From NCBI RefSeq assembly GCF_009856625.1, contig NZ_CP047241.1, positions 3,348,001-3,412,000 on the forward strand: DNA of 64,000 bases, given 5' to 3'. The notes under the pieces were generated by a model. The model searched no databases, was not told where the DNA came from, and worked only from the letters and a program-made list of their open reading frames with translations. Each line of letters opens with the position of its first letter. The first letter of the stretch is position 1. This DNA is from Aquitalea denitrificans (GTDB taxonomy: Bacteria; Pseudomonadota; Gammaproteobacteria; Burkholderiales; Chromobacteriaceae). Below, one piece after another: positions 44,444 to 52,868 of this stretch. The position numbers and the translations under genes were made by a program.

Positions 44444-45511
44444 TCAGATCCAGTTACGGCGGGAAAACAGCCAGATCAAGCCAACGGCAATCGCCGCCAT
44501 CAGTCCCAGCACAGCAAAATAGCCGTAGTGCCAGTGCAGTTCCGGCATGTTTTCAAAGTTCATGCCGTAAATACCGGCTATCAGCGTGAGTGGCATGAAG
44601 ATCATGCTGAACACGGTCAGCACTCTCATCTGCAGATTAAGCCGGTGCGACTGGGTGGAAAGGTAGAGATCCAGCATGTCCGCTACCATTTCGCGCGACA
44701 TTTCCAGTGATTCGATGACATGCATGGTGTGGTCATAAGCATCACGCAGATAGACCTGGGTATCAGGCTGGATCAGCCGGTACTCGCCGCGCATCAGGGT
44801 GAGCAGGATTTCACGCAGCGGCAAAATCGAACGCCGCAGTTTCAGGCAGTCGTGCTTCAGGCGCTGCACCTTGTGCAATACGCCCTGCTCGCGCCCATGC
44901 AGCAACATCTGGTCGGTGCGCTCCACATGCTCGGTAAACTGGCTGAGCACACCGAAGTAGTCATCGATGATGGCATCGATCAGGCCATAGGCCAGGTAAT
45001 CCGCACCTTTACTGCGCAAAGAACCGCGACTGCTGCGCAGACGCTCGCGCACGGCTTCAAACACTCCTGTGGGCTTCTCCTGGAAGGAAAGCACGAAATC
45101 CTTGCCGATCACCAGATACATCTGGCTGTAGCGCAGGTGCCCACCGTTGGGAGGAAAGTCGAACACCCGCGTGGCAATGAACAGATAGTCGCCGTAGTCT
45201 TCCAGCTTGGGCCGTTGCCGGTTATTGAGAATGTCCTCCTGTACCAGCGGGTGCAGGCCGAAACGCTCGCCAATGGCCTGCATCACGCCAGCATCGTGCA
45301 GGCCATATACATTCAGCCAGCGCACTGGCTGACTAGACTGGTGGGCCAGCCCTGCGGCCACCGTCTCAAACCGGGTTTCGCACAGCTCCTGTGGGCCGAA
45401 TTCCAGCAGGGTGATGCTGCTGGCCTCCACTTTGGCGTCCCCGACAGGCAGTAGGGTTCCTGGTGGTTCGCCCAGCGTGGGCACCCGCTGCTTTACCTTG
45501 GCATGGCGCAT
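44444..45511 (-). CDS. corA: Magnesium/cobalt transporter CorA
   Basis: 355-residue channel of the CorA family, inner membrane. The signature YGMN precedes the second membrane helix (YGMNFENMPELHW), with two C-terminal helices and a positively charged end (SRRNWI). It begins 2 bp after the ppx stop, so it is probably translated from the same message. Confidence 0.92.
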   Translation of the reverse strand: MRHAKVKQRVPTLGEPPGTLLPVGDAKVEASSITLLEFGPQELCETRFETVAAGLAHQSSQPVRWLNVYGLHDAGVMQAIGERFGLHPLVQEDILNNRQRPKLEDYGDYLFIATRVFDFPPNGGHLRYSQMYLVIGKDFVLSFQEKPTGVFEAVRERLRSSRGSLRSKGADYLAYGLIDAIIDDYFGVLSQFTEHVERTDQMLLHGREQGVLHKVQRLKHDCLKLRRSILPLREILLTLMRGEYRLIQPDTQVYLRDAYDHTMHVIESLEMSREMVADMLDLYLSTQSHRLNLQMRVLTVFSMIFMPLTLIAGIYGMNFENMPELHWHYGYFAVLGLMAAIAVGLIWLFSRRNWI

Positions 45512-45513
45512 GG

Positions 45514-47079
45514 TCAGATCTGGCTGATATCAAGCTCGAAACCGACATTCTTCCACTGCAGCACTTCCTGACGGAAGGCGCTGGCTGTCAAGGGATTGTC
45601 ATTCAGCCAATTCTTACTCACGGTGAGTACAAAACCCTTGGCTGCCGACTTGAGATCCAGCAAGTCAGATAGCGGAATCGCATGGCGGCTGCGATAAAAC
45701 AGCACCGCCAGCCGCAATGCCACAACCGCCTGCCACAGCACCGGGTCGTGCACCACTTGCTGCATCTTGCCCATGTCACCACGATGACCCAGCACGATGG
45801 TGGCCAGCATGGCCTGTTCGCGCTTGGAAAAACCCGGCATGTCTGCATTCTGCAGAATATAGGCCGAGTGCTTGTGATACGCAGTATGAGCAATGGTCAG
45901 ACCAATTTCATGCAGGCGTGCCGCCCACACCAGGCGCTTGAGCATGTCCTGATCAATATCTTCACCCGCTACCATGCGGTACAGGCGTTCGGCCAGTTGC
46001 TGCACGCGCTCGCTCTGTTGCACGTCCACGTGGTAGCGACGCTTGAACAATTGCACCGTGCTTTCGCGCATGTCCTTTTCACGCTGGCGGCCCAGCAGGT
46101 CGTACAGCACGCCATCGCGCAGCGCACCTTCGGCCACCGTCATCTTGCTGACGCCAAGTTCTTCGAAGATGGCAATCATGATGGCCAGGCCACCCGGCAG
46201 CACAGGCAGCCGGTCCACCTTCAGACCATTGAGGCTGACATTTTTCAGGTTTTCCCGTCTGATCAGCTCCGCGCGCAACTGCAGCATGCCTTCCAGTGTG
46301 ATATCGGATGCCGACCAGTCGTTGATTTCCAGAATATCGCGCAGGGAACGTGCCGTACCGGAGGTTCCGACTGCCAGTTGCCATTCTTCCGGGCGGTACT
46401 CGCTGGAAATACGCTGGATTTCATTGCGGGCGGCCAGTGTGGCATCAGCAAAATTGCTGCGGCTGAGTTTGCCGTCAGCAAAGTAGCGCAGGCTGAAGCT
46501 GACGCAGCCAAGCGGCAGGCTTTCCGTTACATGCGCCTTGAACTGGCTGCCGATGACAAACTCGGTGGAGCCGCCGCCGATATCCACCACCAGACGTCTT
46601 TCCTTGGTGGCCGGCAGCGAATGCGCGGCACCGATATATACCAGCCGCGCTTCTTCGCGGCCAGCAATGATTTCGATAGGAAACCCCAGCAGAGCCTCGG
46701 CCCGCTGGATGAATTCAGCCGAGTTTTTTGCCACCCTCAAGGTATTGGTGCCAACGATCCGAACCTGGGCTTGGCTGAAGCCACGCAGACGCTCACCAAA
46801 GCGCGCCATGCAAGCCAGGGCTTTTTCCTGGGTAAGTTCGTCCAGATATTTGTCGGCAGTCAGGCCGGCACCCAGGCGGACTGTTTCTTTCATTGCATCC
46901 AGCGGGTATAGCTGGTCTTCGACAACGCGGGAGACTTGCAGACGGAATGTATTGGATCCCAGGTCAACGGTGGCCAGGACATCCGGGGTAGGCAGGGTGG
47001 AGGTCAAAGGCAAGCCTTTTCCAATATGGTTTGCTGCGGAGTCAGGGCGGACGGCTGGGTCAGGGCGCTGCTCCGCCAT
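45514..47079 (-). CDS. ppx: Exopolyphosphatase (Ppx/GppA family)
   Basis: Processively degrades polyphosphate (and may hydrolyse pppGpp). ASKHA-fold motifs ATVDLGSNTFRLQV and VVDIGGGSTEFVIG, plus an HD-like C-terminal part (LHEIGLTIAHTAYHKHSAYIL). The ATG at 47079 gives 521 residues. A frame to 47127 adds 16 residues without a better site, and neither start has a strong ribosome site. Operon with corA downstream. It sits just downstream of phoU, consistent with phosphate homeostasis. Confidence 0.9.
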   Translation of the reverse strand: MAEQRPDPAVRPDSAANHIGKGLPLTSTLPTPDVLATVDLGSNTFRLQVSRVVEDQLYPLDAMKETVRLGAGLTADKYLDELTQEKALACMARFGERLRGFSQAQVRIVGTNTLRVAKNSAEFIQRAEALLGFPIEIIAGREEARLVYIGAAHSLPATKERRLVVDIGGGSTEFVIGSQFKAHVTESLPLGCVSFSLRYFADGKLSRSNFADATLAARNEIQRISSEYRPEEWQLAVGTSGTARSLRDILEINDWSASDITLEGMLQLRAELIRRENLKNVSLNGLKVDRLPVLPGGLAIMIAIFEELGVSKMTVAEGALRDGVLYDLLGRQREKDMRESTVQLFKRRYHVDVQQSERVQQLAERLYRMVAGEDIDQDMLKRLVWAARLHEIGLTIAHTAYHKHSAYILQNADMPGFSKREQAMLATIVLGHRGDMGKMQQVVHDPVLWQAVVALRLAVLFYRSRHAIPLSDLLDLKSAAKGFVLTVSKNWLNDNPLTASAFRQEVLQWKNVGFELDISQI

Positions 47080-47153
47080 GGATTGTTCAATAAAAAATGG
47101 CAGTAACACCCGGGATGTTACCGCCATTTATGCCATTTCGTCATTGCGCTTGA

Positions 47154-47858
47154 TCAGCCGCCCAGCGTTTCCCGCTTGATGGTTTCCAGCGAGGTATGGC
47201 GGATATCTTTACCCTTGACCAGATACACCACGTATTCAGAGATGTTTTTGGCATGGTCACCGATACGCTCGATAGCCTTGGAAATGAACAGGGTATCGAT
47301 AGACATGCTGATGGTGCGCGGATCTTCCATCATGAAGGTGATCAACTGGCGCAGTTCGGCGGCGAAGTCATCATCCAGCCGCATGTCTTCTTCCGCCAGT
47401 TCCAGCGCTGCAGTGGCATCCAGCCGGGCAAACGCATCCAGTGCACGGCGCAGCATGGCCAGCGCCACTTCCGCCATCTTGCGGATTTCACGGAAGCGCG
47501 GCATCTGGTAACGCTCGGACTGATAAATGGTTTTACCCATGCGGGCGATCTTCTGCGCTTCGTCGCCGATGCGCTCCAGATCGGTAATGGTCTTGATCAC
47601 GGTAATGATGATGCGCAGGTCGCTGGCGGCCGGCTGGCGGCGGGCGATAATGTGCTGGCAATCGTCATCGATGGTCACTTCCATGGAGTTGACCAGCGCG
47701 TCTTCGGCAATCACCTTGTCAAACTTGACGATGTCACCGGACATGAGGGCATCGATAGCAGACAGGATCTGTTGTTCTACCAGGCCACCCATTTGCAGTA
47801 CGCGGGTGCGGATGGTTTCCAGTTCCATGTCGAACTGCTTGGAGATGTGTTCTGCCAT
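47154..47858 (-). CDS. phoU: Phosphate transport regulator PhoU
   Basis: 234-residue all-helical protein with two PhoU repeats (ERIGDEAQKIARM and ERIGDHAKNISEYVVYL). It controls PstSCAB and PhoR signalling and so represses the Pho regulon. It is not preceded by pst genes here. Adjacent ppx suggests a phosphate/polyphosphate unit. Confidence 0.94.
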   Translation of the reverse strand: MAEHISKQFDMELETIRTRVLQMGGLVEQQILSAIDALMSGDIVKFDKVIAEDALVNSMEVTIDDDCQHIIARRQPAASDLRIIITVIKTITDLERIGDEAQKIARMGKTIYQSERYQMPRFREIRKMAEVALAMLRRALDAFARLDATAALELAEEDMRLDDDFAAELRQLITFMMEDPRTISMSIDTLFISKAIERIGDHAKNISEYVVYLVKGKDIRHTSLETIKRETLGG

Positions 47859-47935
47859 GTCTGCCTCTTGAACGAATCCGGAATTCAGGTAAAGGGGAAT
47901 GATAAGCCGGCCAGATGACAGGCTGATGACATTTA

Positions 47936-47964
47936 ATCAAAACGGGCCTGTCGTGACAGGCCCG
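47936..47964 (-). terminator. Terminator of rpiA
   Basis: Stem gggcctgtc (47944-47952) / gacaggccc (47955-47963) with a minus-strand tail of gttttgatt. Loop is very tight (tg on the plus strand). Confidence 0.65.
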
Positions 47965-47983
47965 CTTGCTGCTGGAAAACGGC

Positions 47984-48643
47984 TTAGCGGATGACTTCCA
48001 CGCCGCTCTGGCGACCCAGTACCAGAATGTCGGCACGACGGCGGGCAAACAGGCCGCAGGTTACGACACCCGCGATGTGGTTGATGGTTTCTTCCAACTC
48101 CACTGGCGTGTTGATGGTCAGGCCATGCACATCCAGGATGACGTTGCCATTATCGGTTACCACGCCCTGACGCAGCTCCGGATGGCCACCCAGTGCCACC
48201 AGCTGACGTGCTACCGAACTACGCGCCATCGGGATCACCTCGATCGGCAGCGGGAATGCGCCCAGCTTCAGCACATACTTGCTCTCGTCGGCAATGCAGA
48301 CAAACTGTTCGGCCACGCTGGCAACAATCTTTTCGCGCGTCAGCGCAGCGCCACCGCCCTTGATCATGTGCAGGTGATGGTTGATTTCATCCGCGCCATC
48401 GATATACACCTCCAGCTTTTCCACTTCATTCAGCTCAAACACCGGAATATGGTGGGCTTTCAGACGAGCAGTGGAGGCTTCGGAACTGGATACGGCGCCC
48501 TTGATGCGGCCCTTGATGGCGGCCAGCTCTTCAATGAAGAGATTGACCGTGCTGCCAGTGCCCACACCGATGATGCAGTCGTCCGGCACGAATTCCAGCG
48601 CCTGTTTGGCGACAGCCAGCTTGAGTTGGTCTTGGGTCAGCAT
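47984..48643 (-). CDS. rpiA: Ribose-5-phosphate isomerase A
   Basis: Interconverts ribose 5-phosphate and ribulose 5-phosphate in the pentose phosphate pathway. 219 residues. Diagnostic elements: GVGTGSTVNLFI near residue 27, YIDGADEIN in the middle with the catalytic acid, and GGGAALTREKIVA. Monocistronic with its own terminator. Confidence 0.96.
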   Translation of the reverse strand: MLTQDQLKLAVAKQALEFVPDDCIIGVGTGSTVNLFIEELAAIKGRIKGAVSSSEASTARLKAHHIPVFELNEVEKLEVYIDGADEINHHLHMIKGGGAALTREKIVASVAEQFVCIADESKYVLKLGAFPLPIEVIPMARSSVARQLVALGGHPELRQGVVTDNGNVILDVHGLTINTPVELEETINHIAGVVTCGLFARRRADILVLGRQSGVEVIR

Positions 48644-48727
48644 GTTGATACCTCCAGCAGTGAGTTCGATTGCACATCCAGCTGCCGATTATCCCACATC
48701 GGCTGGCATCTGTCGGGCGAAACGGTA

Positions 48728-49207
48728 TCAGGACAAGGGCATCAGCAGACAGATGGCCTGCGCCTCGATCGCCTCACAGCGCCCCAGATAACCCAGCGTT
48801 TCATTGGTTTTGCCCTTCACATTGACCGCACTTTGCGCAACCTCCAGATCGGCGGCAATACAGGCGCACATCGCAGCAATATACGGTGCCAGTTTGGGAC
48901 GCTGTGCAATCAGCGTAGCATCCACATTTACCACCTGCCAGCCTGCAGCACGAACACGGGCGACTGCCTCACGCAACAGAACGCGGCTATCCGCCCCCTT
49001 GAAACCTGCGTCAGTATCCGGGAAATGCCGACCGATATCCCCCAGCGCCGCCGCGCCAAGTACTGCATCGGTGATGGCATGCAGCAGGGCATCGGCGTCG
49101 GAGTGGCCCAGCAGGCCATGGCTGTGCGGAATCGTCACCCCGCCCAGAATCAGCGGGCGGCCTTCCACCAGTTGGTGCACATCGTAACCTTGTCCAACTC
49201 GAAACAT
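48728..49207 (-). CDS. ispF: 2-C-methyl-D-erythritol 2,4-cyclodiphosphate synthase
   Basis: Zinc enzyme of the MEP isoprenoid pathway. The ATG at 49207 (AAAGGA nine bases upstream) gives 159 residues; a TTG at 49216 would add three. The metal ligands are in GYDVHQL and SHGLLGHSDADALLHA, and the DIGRHFPDTD motif is typical. It starts six bases after the ispD stop region, so ispD and ispF are one operon. Confidence 0.96.
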   Translation of the reverse strand: MFRVGQGYDVHQLVEGRPLILGGVTIPHSHGLLGHSDADALLHAITDAVLGAAALGDIGRHFPDTDAGFKGADSRVLLREAVARVRAAGWQVVNVDATLIAQRPKLAPYIAAMCACIAADLEVAQSAVNVKGKTNETLGYLGRCEAIEAQAICLLMPLS

Positions 49208-49212
49208 GGAAT

Positions 49213-49896
49213 TCAATCCTTTCGTGAAGCCAGAATCGCCCGGGCCAGTGCCAGGTCGCGCGGGTAGGTCACTTTGAAGTTCTGCGCATCGCCTTCCACC
49301 AACCGTGGCTTGTGACCATGCTGCTCGATGGCTGCGGCCTCATCAGTCACCTCCTCCGCCATGCTGCTGGCCAAGGCCTGGCCGAGCAGACCTGCACGGA
49401 ACATCTGCGGCGTCTGCGCCAGCCACAGGCCCTGACGCGGCACGGTGGAACTGATGCGCCCTTCGGCATCCGCACGCTTGACCGTATCCGGTACCGGCAA
49501 GGCCAGCAGGCCGCCCACCGGGTCATCGGCCAGCGTTGCAATCAGGCGCTCTACCGCCGCGACCGACAGGCAGCAGCGCGCGGCATCGTGTACCAGCACC
49601 CAGTCTTCGGCACGGGCAGCCATGACTTCCAACCCGTTGCGCACGCTTTCGGCGCGACTGGCACCACCCACCCGATGCACACACAGCTTGGGCAGATCCC
49701 AGTCAAAGTCATCAAACCATTCATCACCCGGCGACAGCACCAGCACGACTTCGCTGATGGCCTCCACCTGGCTGAGTGCCTGCAAGGTGTGCCACATCAA
49801 GGGACGGCCATTCAGTTGCAGGTACTGCTTGGGGCTGGGGCCGCCAAAGCGGCTGCCGGAGCCCGCTGCCGGCACCAGGGCCAGATAGCGGTTCAT
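49213..49896 (-). CDS. ispD: 2-C-methyl-D-erythritol 4-phosphate cytidylyltransferase
   Basis: Transfers CMP to methylerythritol phosphate in the MEP pathway. Start ATG at 49896, giving 227 residues and overlapping the end of dnaQ by 4 bp. N-terminal nucleotide motif PAAGSGSRFGGPSPKQYL, later VHDAARC. Upstream residues of the longer frame lie inside dnaQ. Confidence 0.95.
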   Translation of the reverse strand: MNRYLALVPAAGSGSRFGGPSPKQYLQLNGRPLMWHTLQALSQVEAISEVVLVLSPGDEWFDDFDWDLPKLCVHRVGGASRAESVRNGLEVMAARAEDWVLVHDAARCCLSVAAVERLIATLADDPVGGLLALPVPDTVKRADAEGRISSTVPRQGLWLAQTPQMFRAGLLGQALASSMAEEVTDEAAAIEQHGHKPRLVEGDAQNFKVTYPRDLALARAILASRKD

Positions 49897-50615
49897 GTGG
49901 CATCTCCTGCAACCGGGGTTTCCAGCGTATGCCACAGACAGCTGCCCTTCACCGCCTTGTCCAGCTCACCGAGATAGCCCTGATGTGCAGTCAGTTCTTC
50001 CGCGCTGGCACGCTTGACCAATAGCGGCTTGCGCTCGAACTGGATGTCACCACCCTGGTTGTTGCCGGCATCCACGTCAATATCCATCACCAGGCTTTCC
50101 TGGCCACGGGTCATCCACAGATACACTTCGGACAGCAGCTCGCAGTCGATCAGCGCACCGTGCAGGGTACGGTTGGAGCGGTCGATGTCAAAGCGGTCAC
50201 ACAGGGCATCCAGGCTGTTGCGCTTGCCGGGAAACTGGTCACGGGCCATGGCCAGGGTATCGGTAACCTGGCCAGCCAGTTGTTTGATCTTCGGCAGCCC
50301 CAACCGGTCGAACTCGGCATTGAGGAATTTGACGTCAAATGGTGCGTTGTGAATGATCAGTTCGGCATCGCGCATGAAGTCGGCCATCTGCGCGGCCACC
50401 TGGGCAAAGCGCGGCTTGCCTTCCAGCGATGCCAGCGAGATACCGTGCACCCGCTCGGCATCCGGGTCGATATCACGTTCCGGATGGATGTAAAGGTGCA
50501 GATGCTTGCCGGTCAGCTTGCGGTTGATCATTTCCAGACCGGCAAATTCGATGATGCGATGGCCCTGATCCGGATCGAGGCCGGTGGTTTCAGTATCGAG
50601 AATAATCTGTCTCAT
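49893..50615 (-). CDS. dnaQ: DNA polymerase III epsilon subunit (proofreading exonuclease)
   Basis: 3'-5' exonuclease of the replicative polymerase. The DEDDh motifs are present: ILDTETTGLD (ExoI), HNAPFDVKFLN (ExoII) and the ExoIII region HGALIDCELLSEVYL. The ATG at 50615 gives 240 residues. Overlaps ispD by 4 bp (ATGA). Normal length for dnaQ. Confidence 0.95.
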   Translation of the reverse strand: MRQIILDTETTGLDPDQGHRIIEFAGLEMINRKLTGKHLHLYIHPERDIDPDAERVHGISLASLEGKPRFAQVAAQMADFMRDAELIIHNAPFDVKFLNAEFDRLGLPKIKQLAGQVTDTLAMARDQFPGKRNSLDALCDRFDIDRSNRTLHGALIDCELLSEVYLWMTRGQESLVMDIDVDAGNNQGGDIQFERKPLLVKRASAEELTAHQGYLGELDKAVKGSCLWHTLETPVAGDAT

Positions 50616-50674
50616 GCTGCTGCTTTCTGGCTGGCCGGCGTGAACCGGCCACAATCAATAAGGAGGCAAAACTT

Positions 50675-51118
50675 TTACAGGGTCTCAACGCCACGGTTGG
50701 CCAATTGGTCGGCCCGCTCGTTGAATTCATGGCCGGCATGGCCCTTTACCCAACGCCAGTCCACATGGGTATGGCGGTTACGCTCGGCATCCAGCATCTG
50801 CCACAGGTCGGCATTTTTTACCGGTTCCTTGGCCGCGGTCTTCCAGCCACGGGCTTTCCAGCCGTGAATCCACTCGGAAATGCCCTTCTGAACATATTGC
50901 GAGTCGGTGTAGACCACCACATGGCAGGGTCGGTTCAGTGCCGCCAGGCCACGAATCACCGCCAACAGCTCCATGCGATTGTTGGTGGTGCCGCGCTCGC
51001 CGCCAAACAGCTCTTTTTCCTTGCCCTTGAAGCGCAGCAACGCGCCCCAGCCGCCGGGGCCGGGATTGCCCTTGCAGGCACCATCGGTATAAATCTCGAC
51101 ACAATCTTCTGTTGTCAT
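50675..51118 (-). CDS. rnhA: Ribonuclease HI
   Basis: Degrades RNA in RNA-DNA hybrids. 147 residues with the DEDD catalytic residues in IYTDGACKGNPGPGGWG, ELLAVIRGL, VYTDSQYVQKGI and FNERADQLA. The basic handle region includes KARGWKTAAKEPVKN. Part of the conserved gloB-yafS-rnhA-dnaQ neighbourhood. Confidence 0.96.
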   Translation of the reverse strand: MTTEDCVEIYTDGACKGNPGPGGWGALLRFKGKEKELFGGERGTTNNRMELLAVIRGLAALNRPCHVVVYTDSQYVQKGISEWIHGWKARGWKTAAKEPVKNADLWQMLDAERNRHTHVDWRWVKGHAGHEFNERADQLANRGVETL

Positions 51119-51163
51119 GTTTCTCTTGTTCTGTTGTCCCGGCCCGACACGGGCCGGGCTGAT

Positions 51164-51925
51164 TCAATCTTGCCGGCCTGGCACCTGACGGTGGCTGGAC
51201 GGCGTTTGTCTATGGCTGGGGTGACGTTCGTTCCCTCCGGCCACAACCAGTCCCTTGGACGGCTTGGCCGTTTTCCAGGTCGGGGTGATCAGGCGCATGC
51301 CACGCTGACGCTTGACCGCTTCGATACCGTAGACACCCGCCGCCAGCGGCCACCATCTATCGCCGGCACGCTCCAGAAAGCCAAAACGCTCCAGCCACCC
51401 CTGCTGCGACAGTGGCGGCGCATAGGCCATGAAACAGCAGGCCACCGGTTCCAGATCCAACAATTTCAGCCAGTCGCGAATACGGATCAAGGGGAAAAAA
51501 TTGCCACGCCACGGGGTATCCGCCCGACCCTGGATCAGGCGTCGCACTCCCCATAGCGATACCGGATTAAAGCCGGTTATCAGCAAGCGGCCTTCCGGCA
51601 CCAGCACCCGTTCCACCTCACGCAGAACCTGATGCGGCTCGGTGGTAAAATCCAGCAGATGAGGCATGACCAGCAAATCCAGACTGCGTGATTCAAACGG
51701 CATTTGTGCCGGGTGGCAGATGATTTGCGCCTTGCCGCCTTCAGCTGCCCGGCACTGCCAGGGAATGCGGTTGGCAGTCAGGAAGTCCACTTCGGGCAGG
51801 CCCATCTGTACAGCATGAAAACCGAAAATATCGGCGACCGCCCGATCGAAAAATGCCTGTTCACACTGCAGCAGGTAATGTCCCAGCTCGGTCGTGGTCA
51901 GCCACGTGGAAAACGCTTGCATCAT
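51164..51925 (-). CDS. YafS-like SAM-dependent methyltransferase
   Basis: 253-residue protein in the place of yafS between rnhA and gloB. A methyltransferase fold is suggested by SLDLLVMPHLLDFTTEPHQVLREVERVLVPEGRLLITGFNP, which matches motifs II-III of class I enzymes. The canonical N-terminal GxGxG SAM loop is not obvious (VADIFGFHAVQMG takes its place), as is typical of YafS. Its start is only 20 bp from the divergent gloB start. The basic C-terminal tail (RQTPSSHRQVPGRQD) looks disordered. Confidence 0.78.
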   Translation of the reverse strand: MMQAFSTWLTTTELGHYLLQCEQAFFDRAVADIFGFHAVQMGLPEVDFLTANRIPWQCRAAEGGKAQIICHPAQMPFESRSLDLLVMPHLLDFTTEPHQVLREVERVLVPEGRLLITGFNPVSLWGVRRLIQGRADTPWRGNFFPLIRIRDWLKLLDLEPVACCFMAYAPPLSQQGWLERFGFLERAGDRWWPLAAGVYGIEAVKRQRGMRLITPTWKTAKPSKGLVVAGGNERHPSHRQTPSSHRQVPGRQD

Positions 51926-51945
51926 TGAAGGAGTCCGATCCGACC

Positions 51946-52704
51946 ATGTTTACCGTTACCCCCGTTCGGGCATTTGCCGACAATTATATCTGGGTTTTGC
52001 AACAGGGCACCGGTGCACTTGCAGTTGACCCTGGCGAGGCGGCACCGCTGATTGCGTTTCTGGATCAACGCGGGCTGGCATTGCAAACCATACTCATCAC
52101 CCACCATCATGCTGACCATTGCGGTGGTCTGGCCGAACTGTTGCAACGCTGGCCACAGGCGCAGGTTTACGGACCGCCAGGCATTGCCGGCGTCAATCAG
52201 CCGGTCATGGAAGGGGCAAGCGTGCACTGGCACGACTATGCATTTGATGTCCTGGCGCTACCCGGTCACACCCTGGATCATCTGGGCTACTACGGACACG
52301 GCCAGCTGTTTTGCGGCGACACCTTGTTTGGTGCAGGCTGTGGCAGGCTGTTTGAAGGCAGCCCGGCCCAGATGCTGGCCTCACTGGACAAGCTGGCAGC
52401 ACTGCCGGATACCACCCGTTTCTATCCGGCACATGAATACACCTTGTCCAACCTCAAATTTGCCTTGGCCGTAGAGCCGGACAATGACGAAATCCAGCTG
52501 CGGCAGTTGCTGGATCAAAAGCAGATTGCCATGGGGCTGCCTACCCTGCCGACCGAGCTGGGACTGGAGAAAACCACCAATCCCTTCATGCGTAGCGACA
52601 TTGCCAGCGTGCAGTACACAGCCAGCCGCCATGCCGGGCAACACTTGTCCCAGCGCGTGGAGGTGTTTACCGTGTTGCGCGAATGGAAAAACAATTTTCG
52701 CTGA
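51946..52704 (+). CDS. gloB: Glyoxalase II
   Basis: Hydrolyses S-lactoylglutathione in methylglyoxal detoxification. MBL-fold zinc motif THHHADHCGG near residue 54, CGDTLFGAGCGR and the C-terminal HEYTLSNLKFAL. 252 residues from the ATG at 51946 (GAAGGAG upstream). Frames to 51853 are unsupported. Confidence 0.95.
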   Translation: MFTVTPVRAFADNYIWVLQQGTGALAVDPGEAAPLIAFLDQRGLALQTILITHHHADHCGGLAELLQRWPQAQVYGPPGIAGVNQPVMEGASVHWHDYAFDVLALPGHTLDHLGYYGHGQLFCGDTLFGAGCGRLFEGSPAQMLASLDKLAALPDTTRFYPAHEYTLSNLKFALAVEPDNDEIQLRQLLDQKQIAMGLPTLPTELGLEKTTNPFMRSDIASVQYTASRHAGQHLSQRVEVFTVLREWKNNFR

Positions 52705-52868
52705 CATGCATTACGGGTAGATCATTCTTGCCAAAAGGCTGACTGGTGCAATCAATTATCCGGAACGACGTATTCACGCAAAGCTCATGAAATGATTTGT
52801 CTTTTTTCATTGACACACCATGGGGTGGTGTTTAGCATCGGCCCAGATCAGAAATCCGGGCTGGCCAA

